From NCBI GenBank assembly GCA_043228905.1, contig JBHGNT010000008.1:12896001-12960000 (forward strand): a stretch of DNA of 64,000 bases, read 5' to 3'. The number at the start of each line of letters is the position of its first letter. Positions within the stretch are counted from its first letter, which is position 1. Shown piece by piece: positions 1 through 10,095 of the stretch. Source of the DNA: Azolla caroliniana. Lineage: Eukaryota; Polypodiophyta. The position numbers and the translations under genes are program-made. The notes beneath the pieces are model-generated. The model worked only from the letters and a program-made list of their open reading frames with translations. It did not search any database and was not told the origin of the DNA.

Positions 1-696
1 GTGCCGTATGCCTCTGCGGTTGGTAGCCTTATGTATGCTATGGTTTGCACAAGGCCGGACATTGCATTTGCTGTCGGGACAGTTAGTCGATACATGGGAA
101 ATCCTGGAAGGGAGCATTGGGAAGCTGTGAAAGGGATTCTTAGATACCTCAAAGGAACTTCGAATGTATGTCTTAGATATGGCTCCGGGAAACCTGTGCT
201 AGAAGGTTTTATAGATTCTGACATGTCGGGTGATGTAGATTCTAGCCGATCCACATCAGGGTATGTGATGACGTATTCAGGGGGAGCTGTGTCATGGCAA
301 TCAAGATTGCAAAAGGTTGTGGCTTTGTCTACCACCGAGGCTGAGTATATGGCTGCAGTGGAAGCCGGAAAAGAACTGATTTGGATGAGAGAGTTCTTGA
401 ATGAACTAGGATTGAAGCAAGACAAGTACTTACTTCATTGTGACAATCAAAGTGCTATCCATCTGGCTAAAAATGCCACCTACCACTCTCGTACAAAGCA
501 CATTCAAAGAGGGTACCATTGGTTAAGAGAAAGAGTGGAAGAAAATGAGTTTGTTCTATCTAAGATCCCCACTGAAGAAAATGGCTCAGACATGCTCACA
601 AAAATTTTGCCTATGGAAAAACTTGTTGCATGCCGGAATAAGATTGGCTTGGTTGGTTCTCCCCCTACAGGAGTGAAGGGGGAGTTTGTTGTGTAA
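1..696 (+). pseudogene. C1 copia pol C-terminus (RT tail and RNase H), 5' truncated by window
   Basis: This is the 3' end of a Ty1/copia polyprotein of 231 visible residues, entering from the left window edge. The segment with PYASAVGSLMYAM, the tail motif LRYLKGT, and the RNase H motifs DSDMSGD, STTEAEYMA, DNQSAIHLAKN and HSRTKHIQ are all in order. RNase H removes the RNA strand during reverse transcription. The frame is open to a TAA at 694-696 and overlaps the first 10 bases of the LTR. No stop or frameshift is seen, so this part looks intact, but the rest of the element lies outside the window. A polypurine tract follows at 673-684. It resembles the damaged C10 copy at 48 kb. Confidence 0.9.
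673..684 (+). promoter_or_regulatory. C1 polypurine tract
   Basis: The purine run GTGAAGGGGGAG lies just before the LTR start TGTTGTG. It is the expected primer for plus-strand DNA synthesis. Confidence 0.75.
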
Positions 697-1488
697 AGGC
701 GTCCCTCCTTGCGGGGGAGTCGGCCGAAAAGTCGACTGGTCGAAATCAGCCGAAAAGCCGAAAGGAGTTGAATTACCGAAATCGGCCGAAAAACCGAATT
801 TGGTCGAAATTCGGAAAGTAAAAGAATAGTCGGTTGCGAAGAACCGAATCGGGGGTTAGCTGATCGAATTCGGTGAGAGAGTCAAATTTGTATTCAGTCA
901 AATAGACACACATATACATATACATATGTCTTCTACATTCAAAGAAGAAAATGACTTAGTATATATATGCTAACAGGCCTGGTAGTGCGTATGTATGCGG
1001 GATAACTCACTAAGAGTGAAATAGTGAGAAAAGGGGAAAACCTACATAGCGTATGTGAGGGTGTGAGATATATATATATATATATCTGAGAGAAAAACGA
1101 GTTGTGTGTGGTAAATCTGAGAACGACTGGTTTTCTGCACAGTAGTGGCTGTGTAAGAGTATACGTACTCAGAAGCTAAGTAAGAAGAAAAGAAGTGTGA
1201 AGCAAAAGAGAAAAAGACAGAGAAGCTTCGGAAGCTTCGGAAGGAATAGTCACCTGCGTGCTAGAGTTTGAAGAGCTTGACTGAAATCGTGGTTTCAGTA
1301 CATGCTCATACCAAATCAGGTTTCATTGTTCTGTGATTGTATTCTATCATTTCTCATAGTGAAATTTCTGTTCCGTGGTTTTTACCTAAATGAGGGTTTT
1401 CCACGTAAATTGTGTGTTCTTTCTTATTTCCTGTTTGCGTCTAAGTTCAATTTCTGATTTCGAATCGGAGTGAAACTCTTTCACCGCA
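687..1488 (+). repeat. C1 3' LTR
   Basis: It starts TGTTGTG right after the polypurine tract. A long TATATA run (about 1069-1086) is the likely core promoter. The 720-870 part repeats the motif CCGAAA about nine times in U3. The U5 part around 1375-1420 carries the text CCGTGGTTTTTACC and GGGTTTTCCACG, also seen in the C10 LTR. The right end at CACCGCA is a guess: a minus-strand frame of another element begins near 1490. The matching 5' LTR is outside the window. Confidence 0.6.
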
Positions 1489-2165
1489 GACCTTCGGTTT
1501 GGAGTTCGATGGCCGCATGTAATTTTGCTCCGGAGATCCCATCCACATCAATTTTCTTCGCTATTTCTTCCGGTTCTGGGTGTGGTGGAGCTTCTGCTAC
1601 CTGAATAAACCCTTCCAGGCCATTCATCTACAACCACTCTCTCAATTCTACTGATAGCTCCATTGGTCCCGTGTCTGTGAATTTTCTGTCTCTTAATGAG
1701 ACTCCCTCGTTGATTCTGGGACTTTCTATTTCCATCTTTCTGTCTCTTCTTGTCCACGAGTCACTGCTTCTTTTTCGATTGGCAGGCTCCTTGCCATCCT
1801 TGTACGTCATGGCTATGTATGAAGTTTTGTGGCTAATTATGGGACCATCATGACATTTTTTGTTTTCAATTATTATTTACATATTTACATTCGTGTCCTT
1901 GTGACAAATTTCGGTCGCTTTCCGATCCGATTTGTTTTCCAATGGCTGCCATATTTTGGTTCTTTTCCTCATTAGTCTCCTTGCTATTTTCTACTTCTTT
2001 TCGGTTGTTCTGCTCACGTTCGTTAAGAAGATTGACCGGCATTGACCCCACATACGGTTTCAACTGGAAACCGTTTACCCATTTCTCCAACACGTCTCTA
2101 GACAATGTCCCTAGTTAAAAGGTTCCATTGAACTCGTCTATAATCCAATAGGGTCTGGTCCACCA
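1489..2165 (-). pseudogene. X2/gypsy remnant: integrase C-terminus and a downstream reading frame
   Basis: Read on the minus strand, 2165-1866 gives a gypsy integrase tail. The pieces PGKLRFWWTRPYW, EFNGTF, LEKWVNGFQLKPY and GSMP match the usual C-terminal domain that follows the DDE core in plant gypsy elements. One stop or frameshift lies near 2100. After a stop near 1866 and a short gap, a second frame (about 1810-1490) contains ELREWL, FIQVAEAPPHPEPEEIAKK and DGISGAKLHAAIELQ. I do not recognise this second product. The piece is cut on the right by C2 and on the left by the C1 LTR. Assignment to the same element as the coiled-coil pieces further right is inferred from strand and order only. 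Confidence 0.55.
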
Positions 2166-2185
2166 AAACCTTAATTTTCCTGGCA

Positions 2186-2806
2186 TTGGCCCATCTTAAT
2201 CTAGAATACCAAAACAACTTTGCCTATTCCGAATTGTTTTTCATTCCCCTTCATTACATCAAAGGAGCACAAGAAAACCGACCCGACCCGAAAGACGCCG
2301 ACTACGCAACATGGGAGCAAGTGGCAAGCCGAGTGATGTATTGCTTGGTGACATGTGTTCATGACCATGTGCTCGGCTACATTCGAGAAGCCGAGACACC
2401 AAAGGAGAATCTACGAAAGATTTTCGCTGCCAACACAACCGTGAGAAAGCTTCCACTCCGCCAAGAGTTGAACAACTTCCAACAAAGGGATATGTTGACC
2501 ACGAGCTACACCTTGAAGATCAAGGAGCTTTGCGACTCGCTTGGCTCGATAAGTGTCAATGTGGACGATGATGAGATGGTGCAAATATGTCTCGGCGGCC
2601 TTGCACCACGGTTCGACGCGATGAGGACCGCCGTATTAGTATGGGAGAATCTGCCCTGTTTCCTCAATCTTCAATCCATGGTGTTGGTCGAAAAACACCA
2701 TGTTCAAACAAGGAGCAACACCTCAGAAGGCCACATTCTTTACTCACACTCGGATGGAGGAAGAGGATGCGGCCGTGCAAGAAGAGGCCGATTCGGCCAA
2801 GGATGA
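2186..2806 (+). pseudogene. C2 copia gag fragment (UBN2-type)
   Basis: The 206-residue frame carries a copia Gag core clearly related to that of C4: TWEQVASRVMYC, YIREAETPKEN, KLPLRQELNNFQQRDM, IKELCDSLGSISV and MVQICLGGLAPRF. Gag forms the particle in which reverse transcription occurs. The first 25 residues do not match the relatives, so the true N-terminus is missing. A scrambled stretch (about 2740-2990) follows where the zinc knuckle would be. Confidence 0.8.
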
Positions 2807-3041
2807 GGCGGATGAGGCCAGACTTACAAAAACAACTCACAATTTCGGCATCAAGACGGAAGCCATCGAGGAACATACGGAAGAAGGGGAGCTTCCATTC
2901 CAGTCGGAGCTGACAAAACTCGGTCAAATGTGGATATTGGGGAAAAATCGGTCACCACGAAGAACAACGCCGTAAGAAGATGCACGAGCTGAAAACTCAC
3001 CAATTACGCCACCAACTCCGACTATGACGATCGTGGCGGAA

Positions 3042-3172
3042 TGTTCGTGATGAGACATGGAGCAAATTCTATGTCGGTTTCTACTTCAAGTAGTGCCTTC
3101 GGTCCGGAAGATGTATGGTTCGTTGACTCTAGTGCCTCGAACCATATGATGTCTTATCAAGAATGGTTCTGA
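3042..3172 (+). pseudogene. C2 copia protease fragment
   Basis: The translated piece ends VWFVDSSASNHMMSYQEWF and stops at TGA. D-S-S-A is the aspartic protease active-site motif of copia elements, and the family form elsewhere in the window is DSGAS or DSDAS. Integrase, RT and RNase H are absent; the sequence jumps directly to a polypurine tract and LTR, so pol was deleted internally. Confidence 0.7.
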
Positions 3173-3247
3173 GATTGTCCACACCGGATACTAGCCGAAG
3201 CGGACATCAGCCAAAAGGATCCGACCCGAGTTGAGCTTGAGGGGACG

Positions 3248-3674
3248 TGTTGAGAATCAAGCTCAACATAGTGCAACGTGTGAACACACCTTTTGAGAAT
3301 CTATGATTACTCAAAGGTCAAGAGTCACACCACTACTCTCTACACATTAACTATGTGTCATAGAATATGATTCTATGACACATAACTAATGAGTTACATA
3401 TTCCCCATGACTATGAGTCTTTACATTCCCCAAGAGAGAGTGGTTGTTGTAGTTAGTTAATGAAGAGAGAGGGCACGACTATATATAAAGCACCCTCATA
3501 CCTCATATTAAGTTGGTTGTGACTCCTTGTAATGCTACATTTTGTATTTGCTATTGTACTTGTGAATATACACCTTCTTCTTGAGTATTCCTTTTTCTAT
3601 CTATCTTGTGTTCTCTCCTCTCTCCTCTAATTCCTCTCACACATACACATAACACACATCTCTTCCGCTACACA
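3248..3674 (+). repeat. C2 3' LTR
   Basis: It starts TGTTGAGAATC after a GAGCTTGAGGGGA polypurine tract and ends CTACACA (427 bp). CTATATATAAAGC at about 3479 is a TATA box. The start is shared with the C3 and C4 LTRs (TGTTGANNGGCAAGCTCAACC type). No 5' LTR is present on the left, and no target duplication could be found. Confidence 0.7.
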
Positions 3675-4292
3675 AGAATCATACCCGATTCTTTACAAAA
3701 TCTGACAACTTGCTAGTGCCAACCAAGCCGGATCCTCCGTCAACGGTTCTTCCTCTATTGCCGGTTTCCCTTCCGATGCCAGCTTGTTTAATTCCTGAAG
3801 TAGTTTTTATGCATTTTGTTGATTTGCTTTCTCCACCCATTGTTGTGTTGTCTTTCTTACAACTTCCTGGGCCTCCCATTCTACGGTTTTCCCTTTTGAT
3901 CGAGTGGTGACTTATTTCAGTTGCTACTGATTCGACTGCTGATGCTGTTGTTGCTGATCAGGTCCGGCGCCTTCTACTTGCACCGTTCTAGCTCCTTCCG
4001 TATGCTGTGTTCTGGCTCCTTCCGTTTGTTGTGTTCCCGACTCCTTCTGTCTGCTAATCCGGCTGTGACTCTGGTTGCTGGGGTCTTGCCTCCGTTGGCT
4101 GCACCTCATCACTGATGTTAATTTTCTCCGTCCGTTGTGCAACTTCCTTCCTCTGTCTCGCTCGCTCATAGCTCTCCAACTATAGTTGCCTGTCGAGTTG
4201 ATCATCTTCAAGCTTGTCGATGAGCTTCCAGACAGCTTCTATTTGAGTTTCGGCCAGGGCAAAAAAATCGTCTGTCAATTCCTCTTGGATAG
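3675..4292 (-). pseudogene. X2 coiled-coil protein, later part
   Basis: The minus strand encodes EELTDDFFALAETQIEAVWK and KLIDKLEDDQLDRQL, then a Pro/Gln-rich linker (ISDEVQPTEARPQQPESQ), then VEWEAQEVVRKTTQWVEKAN and KLLQELNKLASEGK, with several stops. It continues directly from the coiled-coil piece at 17307-18639: joining the two after removal of C3 and one target copy keeps frame across the junction (EESIVII then QEELTDD). A similar segment occurs in X1 (NEESIAAVREDLARDYQTLV). Function unknown; a Gag-like structural role is an inference. Confidence 0.6.
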
Positions 4293-4739
4293 TGTAAAGA
4301 TTAATGTGTGGTAGCTTAGATAAACCGGCTCAGCCGGATAACAACAATAAAATAGAAATGAAGGTTTAATGGAAGCTTAAGAATACATAGTACACGGGAG
4401 AGACAGAGAGAGCAAAATAGCATAAAATCTATTCAAAATAATAACACTCTGTGTACATACAATGTGCTCTGAGAGCACTTTTATACAAGTCCTTAAAAGG
4501 ACTGACAGAAGTACTAACAAGTACTGCAATGCTCATACGAGCGATTAACACTGACTTCTAAAAATATCCTTACATTCTAGGCTAGATTCGTAGGCCTCTA
4601 ACGGCCTACTGGTTACAATCCGATCCGGCTCTTGGTTCTGGATACCATCCGGACCCCGATCCGGTTCTTCATTCCAGACTCTGATCTGGCTCTGGCTTGT
4701 TCAACCAATCTGAATCGGGTTGAGCTTGTCCGCTTAACA
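4293..4739 (-). repeat. C3 3' LTR
   Basis: 447 bp; read on the minus strand it starts TGTTAAGCGGACAAGC and ends CTTTACA. It matches the copy at 16859-17306 along its whole length with scattered differences. A polypurine tract (minus, GAGCTTGAGGGGGGG) abuts at 4740-4755. Confidence 0.9.
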
Positions 4740-5092
4740 CCCCCCCTCAAGCTCAACTTAAGGTTGGATCGTAGTGTCAGTGTTTGTGTCTTCCGTTCCT
4801 TTCCTCGGGCTCCACTTGGCGTCCTCCCGCTTGGTTCGCGCTCCTTGACCTTCTCGGTCGGCTTGTCTGCTCCTTCGGCCCTTATTAGTTTCCTTGCTGT
4901 CACAGTGCTGGCACCCCTCGACCCGTTGGCTCCTCTGTCTCGGCGTCAGAGTCGGTTGCCTTTTTGTCCACTTGGCCCATCGTAGATTTGGCTCCTCTGA
5001 GTCGAACATTTCGATTGAATCGGGTACACCTCATTCCTTTCTACTCTCGACCGAATCAGTTGTCTCCAATTCGTCTTTGATTCCTAGACCTT

Positions 5093-5545
5093 TCATGACA
5101 TCGGCCCACATCCGTGTCTCGGTCTTTCCGGCTTTGCCTCCCCCATTTTTGGTTGGCTCCGGCTTGGGCTTTCCGTTCCGGTGCCTCCCCCTTTGTCCAG
5201 TCTTAGTTTCTTCAAATCGGAATCTGTATCCGGCTTCTCGGTTCGGCCGTCTCTGTCATTCCTCTCATTTCTCCCCCTCAAGCTCGGCATATCGAGGTAT
5301 TGCAGACCGAGTGCACCGGAGAATTGCCTCAACTTGTGTAAGCCAAGGGGTTTGGTGAAGATATCGACAACATGCCAATCAGTCGGAACATGAAGTAGCT
5401 CCACTTCACTAGAGAGAACTCGCTCACGGACAAAATGATAGTGCACCTCGATGTGTTTTGTACGAGCATGAAAGACAGGGTTCTTAGCCAACTGGATGTT
5501 GTTGAGGTTGTCGCAATAGAGCCTCGTCGGATCAGACACCTCCAC
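5093..5545 (-). pseudogene. C3 RNase H C-terminal part
   Basis: Minus frame with LYCDNLNNIQLAKNPVFHAR, TKHIEVHYHFVRERV, VPTDWHVVDIFTKPLG and LRQFSGALGL: the C-terminal half of copia RNase H. The N-terminal half (5560-5940) is broken by stops. A non-LTR tail of about 350 bp rich in charged codons follows before the polypurine tract, as in C4. Confidence 0.8.
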
Positions 5546-5944
5546 TCATAGATCCTCCAGGAGCCTCTTGATCCATATGGCTTCACATGTCACGAAAGAC
5601 GCTCCTTGGTATTCGGCCTTAGTGCTCGACAGTGCTACTGTCAGTTTCTTCTTACAGTTCTAGGCAACTGCGACGCTTCCAAATGAAAATGCGTATCTGG
5701 ATGTAGACCGACAGTTGCCAACATTTCTAGTCCAATCACCATTTCTGTAGCCGACATGCTGTCTGGCTACACCGGCCTAATACAACAACCCCATGTGCTT
5801 AGTGCCGCTAACATACTTGAGTATTCGATGCACGCACTGAAGGTGCTCCACAATCGGATGCGCCATGAATTGACTGATCAATCTGACCGGGTAGCTGAGG
5901 TCCGACCTAGTGATGGTCAAATATATAAGGCTTCCGACTATCTG

Positions 5945-6548
5945 TCAGAACCTTTTCGGGTCACATGCCGTTTCGGAGTCGAGGCGAAGCTTCACATTCC
6001 AGTCCAGAGGAGTCGAGATAGATTTGCATTCCGTCATACCAAACTTGAAGAGCATACTCAACATATAATGTTGATGGCATATCAGTATGCCTTCGGGGTT
6101 ATGGACCACTTCGATCCCGAGGAAGTAATGAAGGTCGCCGAGATCCGTCATTTCGAATGATGCTACGAGCTAGGATTTTACGCGACCGATTTCGGTCAGA
6201 TAAGCACCGGCAATGACAAGATCATCCACATAGAGCAATATGCTCACTGACCCATCCTGACCTCACCGGATGAAAACTGAAGAGTCTGATTTCGACGGAG
6301 CAAACCCCATCCGATGCAGTTTCTATGTGATCTTCACATTCCAAGGGCGCAGGGCTTGCTTGAGTCCATAGAGGGACTTCTACATTTGGCACACAACTGA
6401 TGTGTTCACTTCGGACTGAAATCCAGAGGGCACAACCGTAAGCACATGTTCCCTCAAGATCACCTTGCAGGAACATGTTTTGCACATTCATCTGATGTAG
6501 ATGCCATCCCTTCGCCACTGCCACCGTAAGGACACGAACGATCGTCAT
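5945..6548 (-). pseudogene. C3 reverse transcriptase fragments
   Basis: Two minus frames. At 6548-6222 there is MTIVRVLTVAVAKGWHLHQM followed by NVQNMFLQGDLE (the [15 protein letters not shown] motif of intact copies, with D and K changed) and then a frameshift. At 6151-5945 there is MTDLGDLHYFLGIEVV and ECKSISTPLD. The YVDD catalytic box would sit between them; the DNA there (6200-6250) still reads as a damaged LLYVDDLVIAG. The gene is inactive. Confidence 0.75.
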
Positions 6549-7011
6549 CTTCGCAACAGTGGGAACGTCTCATCATAATCGATGCTATGTTGCTGCGCGT
6601 AGCCCTTGGCCACTAACTGGGCCTTGCACTTGTTGACCGAGTCATCAACGTTGTATTTCACTTTGTATACCCATCAGCATCCGACCGGCTTCACCCCTTA
6701 CGGTACATCAACTAAATCCCACGTCTCATTTTTCGTGAGTGAGTGAATCTCTTCCTCCATGGCCTTCTGCCAATTCGAGTCCTTAGCCACTTTGGTGTAG
6801 CTCTCTGGCTCATGCACGATTGCCACCTTTGCCATGTACGCATAATGATGTGCCCATTGTACCCATACCTCTTCACTAGGTTTTTCTAGCGGGTGGATCA
6901 GCGTAAATCCTGATTCACCGATTTCGTGGCCTTCGAGGTCGATTTCGACCTCTTCCTCGGAAGTTTCTTTTCAGTTCTGTCGGAGTTGAATTCATTCGGA
7001 TCCGACTCGGG

Positions 7012-7810
7012 TCAGTTGGTGTCATACTCCGGCATCTTCTTCTTCCCCTTTTCTTTGCGCATGAACCATCTCCTCGGTTCCTTGAGCGGGGAGAGCACGA
7101 CCAAGTCTTCATTACTCGCTGGCTCGTCATTCGGTTGACCACTCCGGGTCAACCAATTCGGATTTGGTCCACTCATCCAGAGAGAAGTCAGACTATTCGG
7201 TTGTTCGGATTCTGCAAAGCTTCTCTCTGTTCCGGATTCCACCAAATCATCTACAAAAATCGGGTGGAGATAAGTACCAAGATGCCGATTCATCAAAAAC
7301 GACATATCGGCTGACTCGAACTGCTTTCGATCGGGGGTTATAACACTTATAACCTTTCTGTTCATCGGAGTGGCCGACGAGAATGCATGTTTTGGCTTTT
7401 GCATCGAACTTCCTTCGTTTTTCCTTCGGTACATGCACATATGCAATGCTATAGAAAACCTGAAGGTGTGCCAAATTTGGCTTCCTCTCGAAATACAGTT
7501 TGTGCGGCGACATCTTGGTCCCTGAGGCAAATATCCAATTTTGGTTGTAGATGGTTGTCCTAATTGCTTCGGCCCAATAGAACTTGGGCATGCTTTTCTC
7601 TTGAACCAACACCCTTGCCGCTTCTACCAACGTCCTATTCCGACGCTTGGCCACACCGTTCAGCTCTGTCGTGTATATGTGGGAGAACTCCCGTGTTATT
7701 CCCTTTGTTTGCAGATAACTTGTGAATTGGCCGGAAAAGTATTCTTTTCCCCCATCCGATCTCAGACACTTGATCTTTCTTCCGGTCACGCATTTGATAA
7801 GGTTCTTCAA
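7012..7810 (-). pseudogene. C3 integrase core and integrase-RT linker
   Basis: Minus frames overlap here. 7810-7247 encodes RKIKCLRSDGGKEYFSGQF (second catalytic Asp) and LNGVAKRRNRTLVEAARVL, in which the third catalytic residue Glu is Lys (codon at 7648-7646). It then carries KPNLAHLQVF and ILVGHSDEQKGYKCYNPRSK. 7530-7012 continues in another frame into the linker (NDEPASNEDLVVLSPLKEPR). The first catalytic Asp (HSDVWEP) lies at about 7930. The strand-transfer enzyme cannot be active. Confidence 0.85.
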
Positions 7811-7848
7811 ATCCCGAAAGCACGAGAAGACTTCACTTTTCTTCTAAA

Positions 7849-8004
7849 TTAGATAGATCCAAGTGTGCATGGTGAAATCGTAGATGAAGGAGACGAAATA
7901 CCGACTCCCACTGATGCCCACGTTTTGTGCCGGTTCCCACACATCCGAATGGATGAGATCAAGATGATTCCGACTCTGATTCTTCTCATTGGGGAATGGA
8001 AGTT
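7849..8004 (-). pseudogene. C3 integrase N-terminal piece, left of the C4 insertion
   Basis: On the minus strand the bases next to C4 read QLPFPNEKNQSRNHLDLIHS followed by DVWEPAQNV. This joins the piece at 13928 (FSGRKSEI, ELCQLG) once C4 and one gaagt copy are removed, which places the C4 insertion within the GAG-pre-integrase/integrase boundary. Confidence 0.75.
8000..8004 (+). repeat. Target-site duplication of C4, left copy (gaagt)
   Basis: The five bases gaagt precede the LTR start TGTTGAGC and recur at 13923-13927 directly after the final ...TTTAACA of C4. Confidence 0.9.
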
Positions 8005-8487
8005 GTTGAGCGGCAAGCTCAACCGGAGCCGGATCGGCTGAATAAGCCTGAGCCGGTAAGCGAGAGGAATCGGTATGCCGGTGAGCAACCGAGCCGGTAA
8101 GCAGTAAGGACCGGTGAGCTGGGGAGCCGGTATGCCGGATCCAATCCGTAACTGGTAGCCTAGTATAGGTTAAACTAATAGGTAGTTATAGTCTTGTAGT
8201 TAGTGTCAGATGCTCGTGTGAGCATTGAAGTACACCGTACTTCTAACAGTCCCGTGTGGACTTGTATAAATAGCGCTGATGATCGCGTTGTAGATATAGA
8301 GCACAAAGTATTCATATAATTTTTGAAAATAGTGTGTGTGTGTGTGTGTCTCTCTCTCTCTCTCTGTACTGTTCTTTCTAACCTGTTAGGGTTTCCTTCA
8401 CAAACATAGATTGATTGCAGCAGAGGTTCTCAACCCATGCGCTCTGATACCATGTTAAAGATTGCTTGCGGAAGTGTTAGAAAGAAC

Positions 8488-8520
<33 letters not shown>
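8005..8520 (+). repeat. C4 5' LTR and PBS with inverted 3' end
   Basis: 8005-8382 matches 13519-13899 in the same direction. Then, instead of the LTR end and a primer-binding site, the order is reversed. GCTCTGATACCA (8441-8452) is the tRNA-iMet PBS on the wrong strand, followed by TGTTAAAGATTGC (8453 on), the reverse complement of the LTR terminus. The segment is bounded by inverted arms, (TC)n-TGTACTGTTCTTTCTAAC at 8350-8382 and GTTAGAAAGAACAATACA-(GA)n at 8476-8520. CCGGTRAGC motifs repeat in U3, and a TATA-like TATAAATAGC lies near 8265. Confidence 0.85.
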
Positions 8521-8524
<4 letters not shown>

Positions 8525-8546
8525 GAAAACAGACACAAAAGGAGAA

Positions 8547-8620
8547 ATGGACAGAGGTATGCCTACGTCGCTCTCGGTGGAGAAGCTCAACAGAATACAA
8601 GATGCACCAGTACCTGCTTG
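8547..8620 (+). pseudogene. C4 gag start with small frameshifting deletion
   Basis: ATG at 8547 begins MDRGMPTSLSVEKLN, matching the C3 gag start MDKGMVRLLLTEKLHRSNY. About 22 bases encoding the SNYASWS part are missing near 8595, shifting the frame into the long downstream frame (YKMHQYLLGHGYWSY). The upstream ATG at 8437 lies in inverted LTR/PBS DNA and is not a real start. Confidence 0.75.
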
Positions 8621-10095
8621 GGCATGGCTACTGGAGTTATGTCGATGGAGTGAACGACTTAGCACCGGAGATGACACACAAGGACTTACTAGTGTGGGAA
8701 CAAGCGGCAAGCAGGGTGATGTACTGCTTCGCGCCCAGTGTCGGTGACCAGCTGCTCAGCCATATCCGTGACGCCAAGACACCGAAGGATGCTTGGGGAA
8801 ACTTGAAAAAGGTTTTCGCCGCAAGCACCACTGCCTGGAAGCTGCAACTCAGAGAGGAGTTGAGCAATGTTCGACAGAAGAACATGTCGGTGGCAGATTA
8901 CACAGCCCGGATCAAAGGGATCTGTGACTCGCTTGCCTCTATTAACGTCACCGTAGAGGAAGACGAGATGGTGCAGGTCTGTCTTGGAGGCCTGGCGTCC
9001 AAGTTCGGAGCTTTCCGGACTGCGATTTGTACAAGGGAGAATACGCCCTCATTTTTCGACTTACAGTCGATGCTCCTTGTAGAGGAGAACCACGCCGGTG
9101 CATCTACCAGTGCATCCCCAGACAACCGGATGCTGTACACGGGAGCGGATCGGTCTCGCGGGCGTGGTGGACGAGGCAGGTCGGCATGCAATGGAGGTGG
9201 CCGGCAAGAGCATGAACGAAGGCACAATGAGCATGCCGACAATAGTTCCGGGACTTCCACAAGTAGAGGGAGTCAAGGTGGTGCCGGAGGCCGGCAAGAC
9301 AAATCCGCCACGGAATGCTGGTACTGTGGCAAAAAGGGCCACAGGGAAAGCGAGTGTTGGAGAAAGCGTGCCGATTCGGACAAATCCGGATCCGGCAAGA
9401 CCGGTAAGGAAGGACAGCAAAGCTTGCACGCAAACGGATCGGGAGGATCCAAGAATGGTAAGGGGCCAGCCTTGGTGATGAAGCACAAGGCAAACTCAAT
9501 GAAGAAGACCACTTCCAAATCAGAGGAAGTGTGGTACGTTGACTCCGATGCATCAAACCACATGATGAGCCATGAGGAGTGGTTCTCCTTTTTGGAGAAG
9601 CCGGATCAACTGGGAGTTGTCGAAACCGGAGACGACACTCCCCACCCGATCGTGCACGTCGGAGAAGTCCCTTTGAGCCATGTCGGACAGAGGGGGAAGC
9701 TGATGAATGTATTACATGTTCCGACGATCACGAAGAACCTGGTGTCGGTCGGACAGATCGTCGACCAGGGGATGCAGGTGCGGTTTACGCACCTCGGGTG
9801 CTTCATTGAGGATGAGGGCGAAGTTATTGCGCAAGGGCGCAGAGATGGGAGGATGTTTATCCTCAACACCAATGACGTCGGCACCGCACTGTTCGCCAAA
9901 GGACAGAAGGTCGAGTCGGATATCGACTTGTGGCACAAGCGGATCGGCCATGTCAACTACTGGAGGCTTCAAGACCTGCAAACAGAACAAGTCGTTTTTG
10001 GTTTGCGGAAGTTTAGCGGCCGGAGAGCCCAGATTTATGAAGCCAGCCAACTCGGGAAGCAACACCGGCTTCCATTCCCCATCGAAAGAAATTGA
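8600..10095 (+). pseudogene. C4 gag, zinc knuckle, protease and pre-integrase domain
   Basis: The long frame encodes a UBN2-type Gag (VWEQAASRVMYCF, AWGNLKKVFAA, MVQVCLGGLASKFG) and a CX2CX4HX4C zinc knuckle (CWYCGKKGHRESEC, nucleotides 9313-9360). An aspartic protease site reads VDSDASNHMMS (9538-9570), where the usual Gly of D-S-G is Asp. The GAG-pre-integrase region ends LWHKRIGHVN. The protein stops at an in-frame TGA (10093-10095) just before the integrase; the frame resumes unchanged after it. The Gly-to-Asp change next to the catalytic Asp would probably weaken the protease. Confidence 0.9.

Noticed and set aside
8437-8546. Apparent N-terminal extension of the C4 gag-pol frame, with ATG at 8437
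   Set aside because: This DNA is the inverted LTR end, PBS and GA microsatellite; the true start by family comparison is the ATG at 8547.
9061-9563. Several 100-150-codon minus-strand frames over C4
   Set aside because: Shadows of the gag-pol coding strand; no domain and they follow its codon structure.
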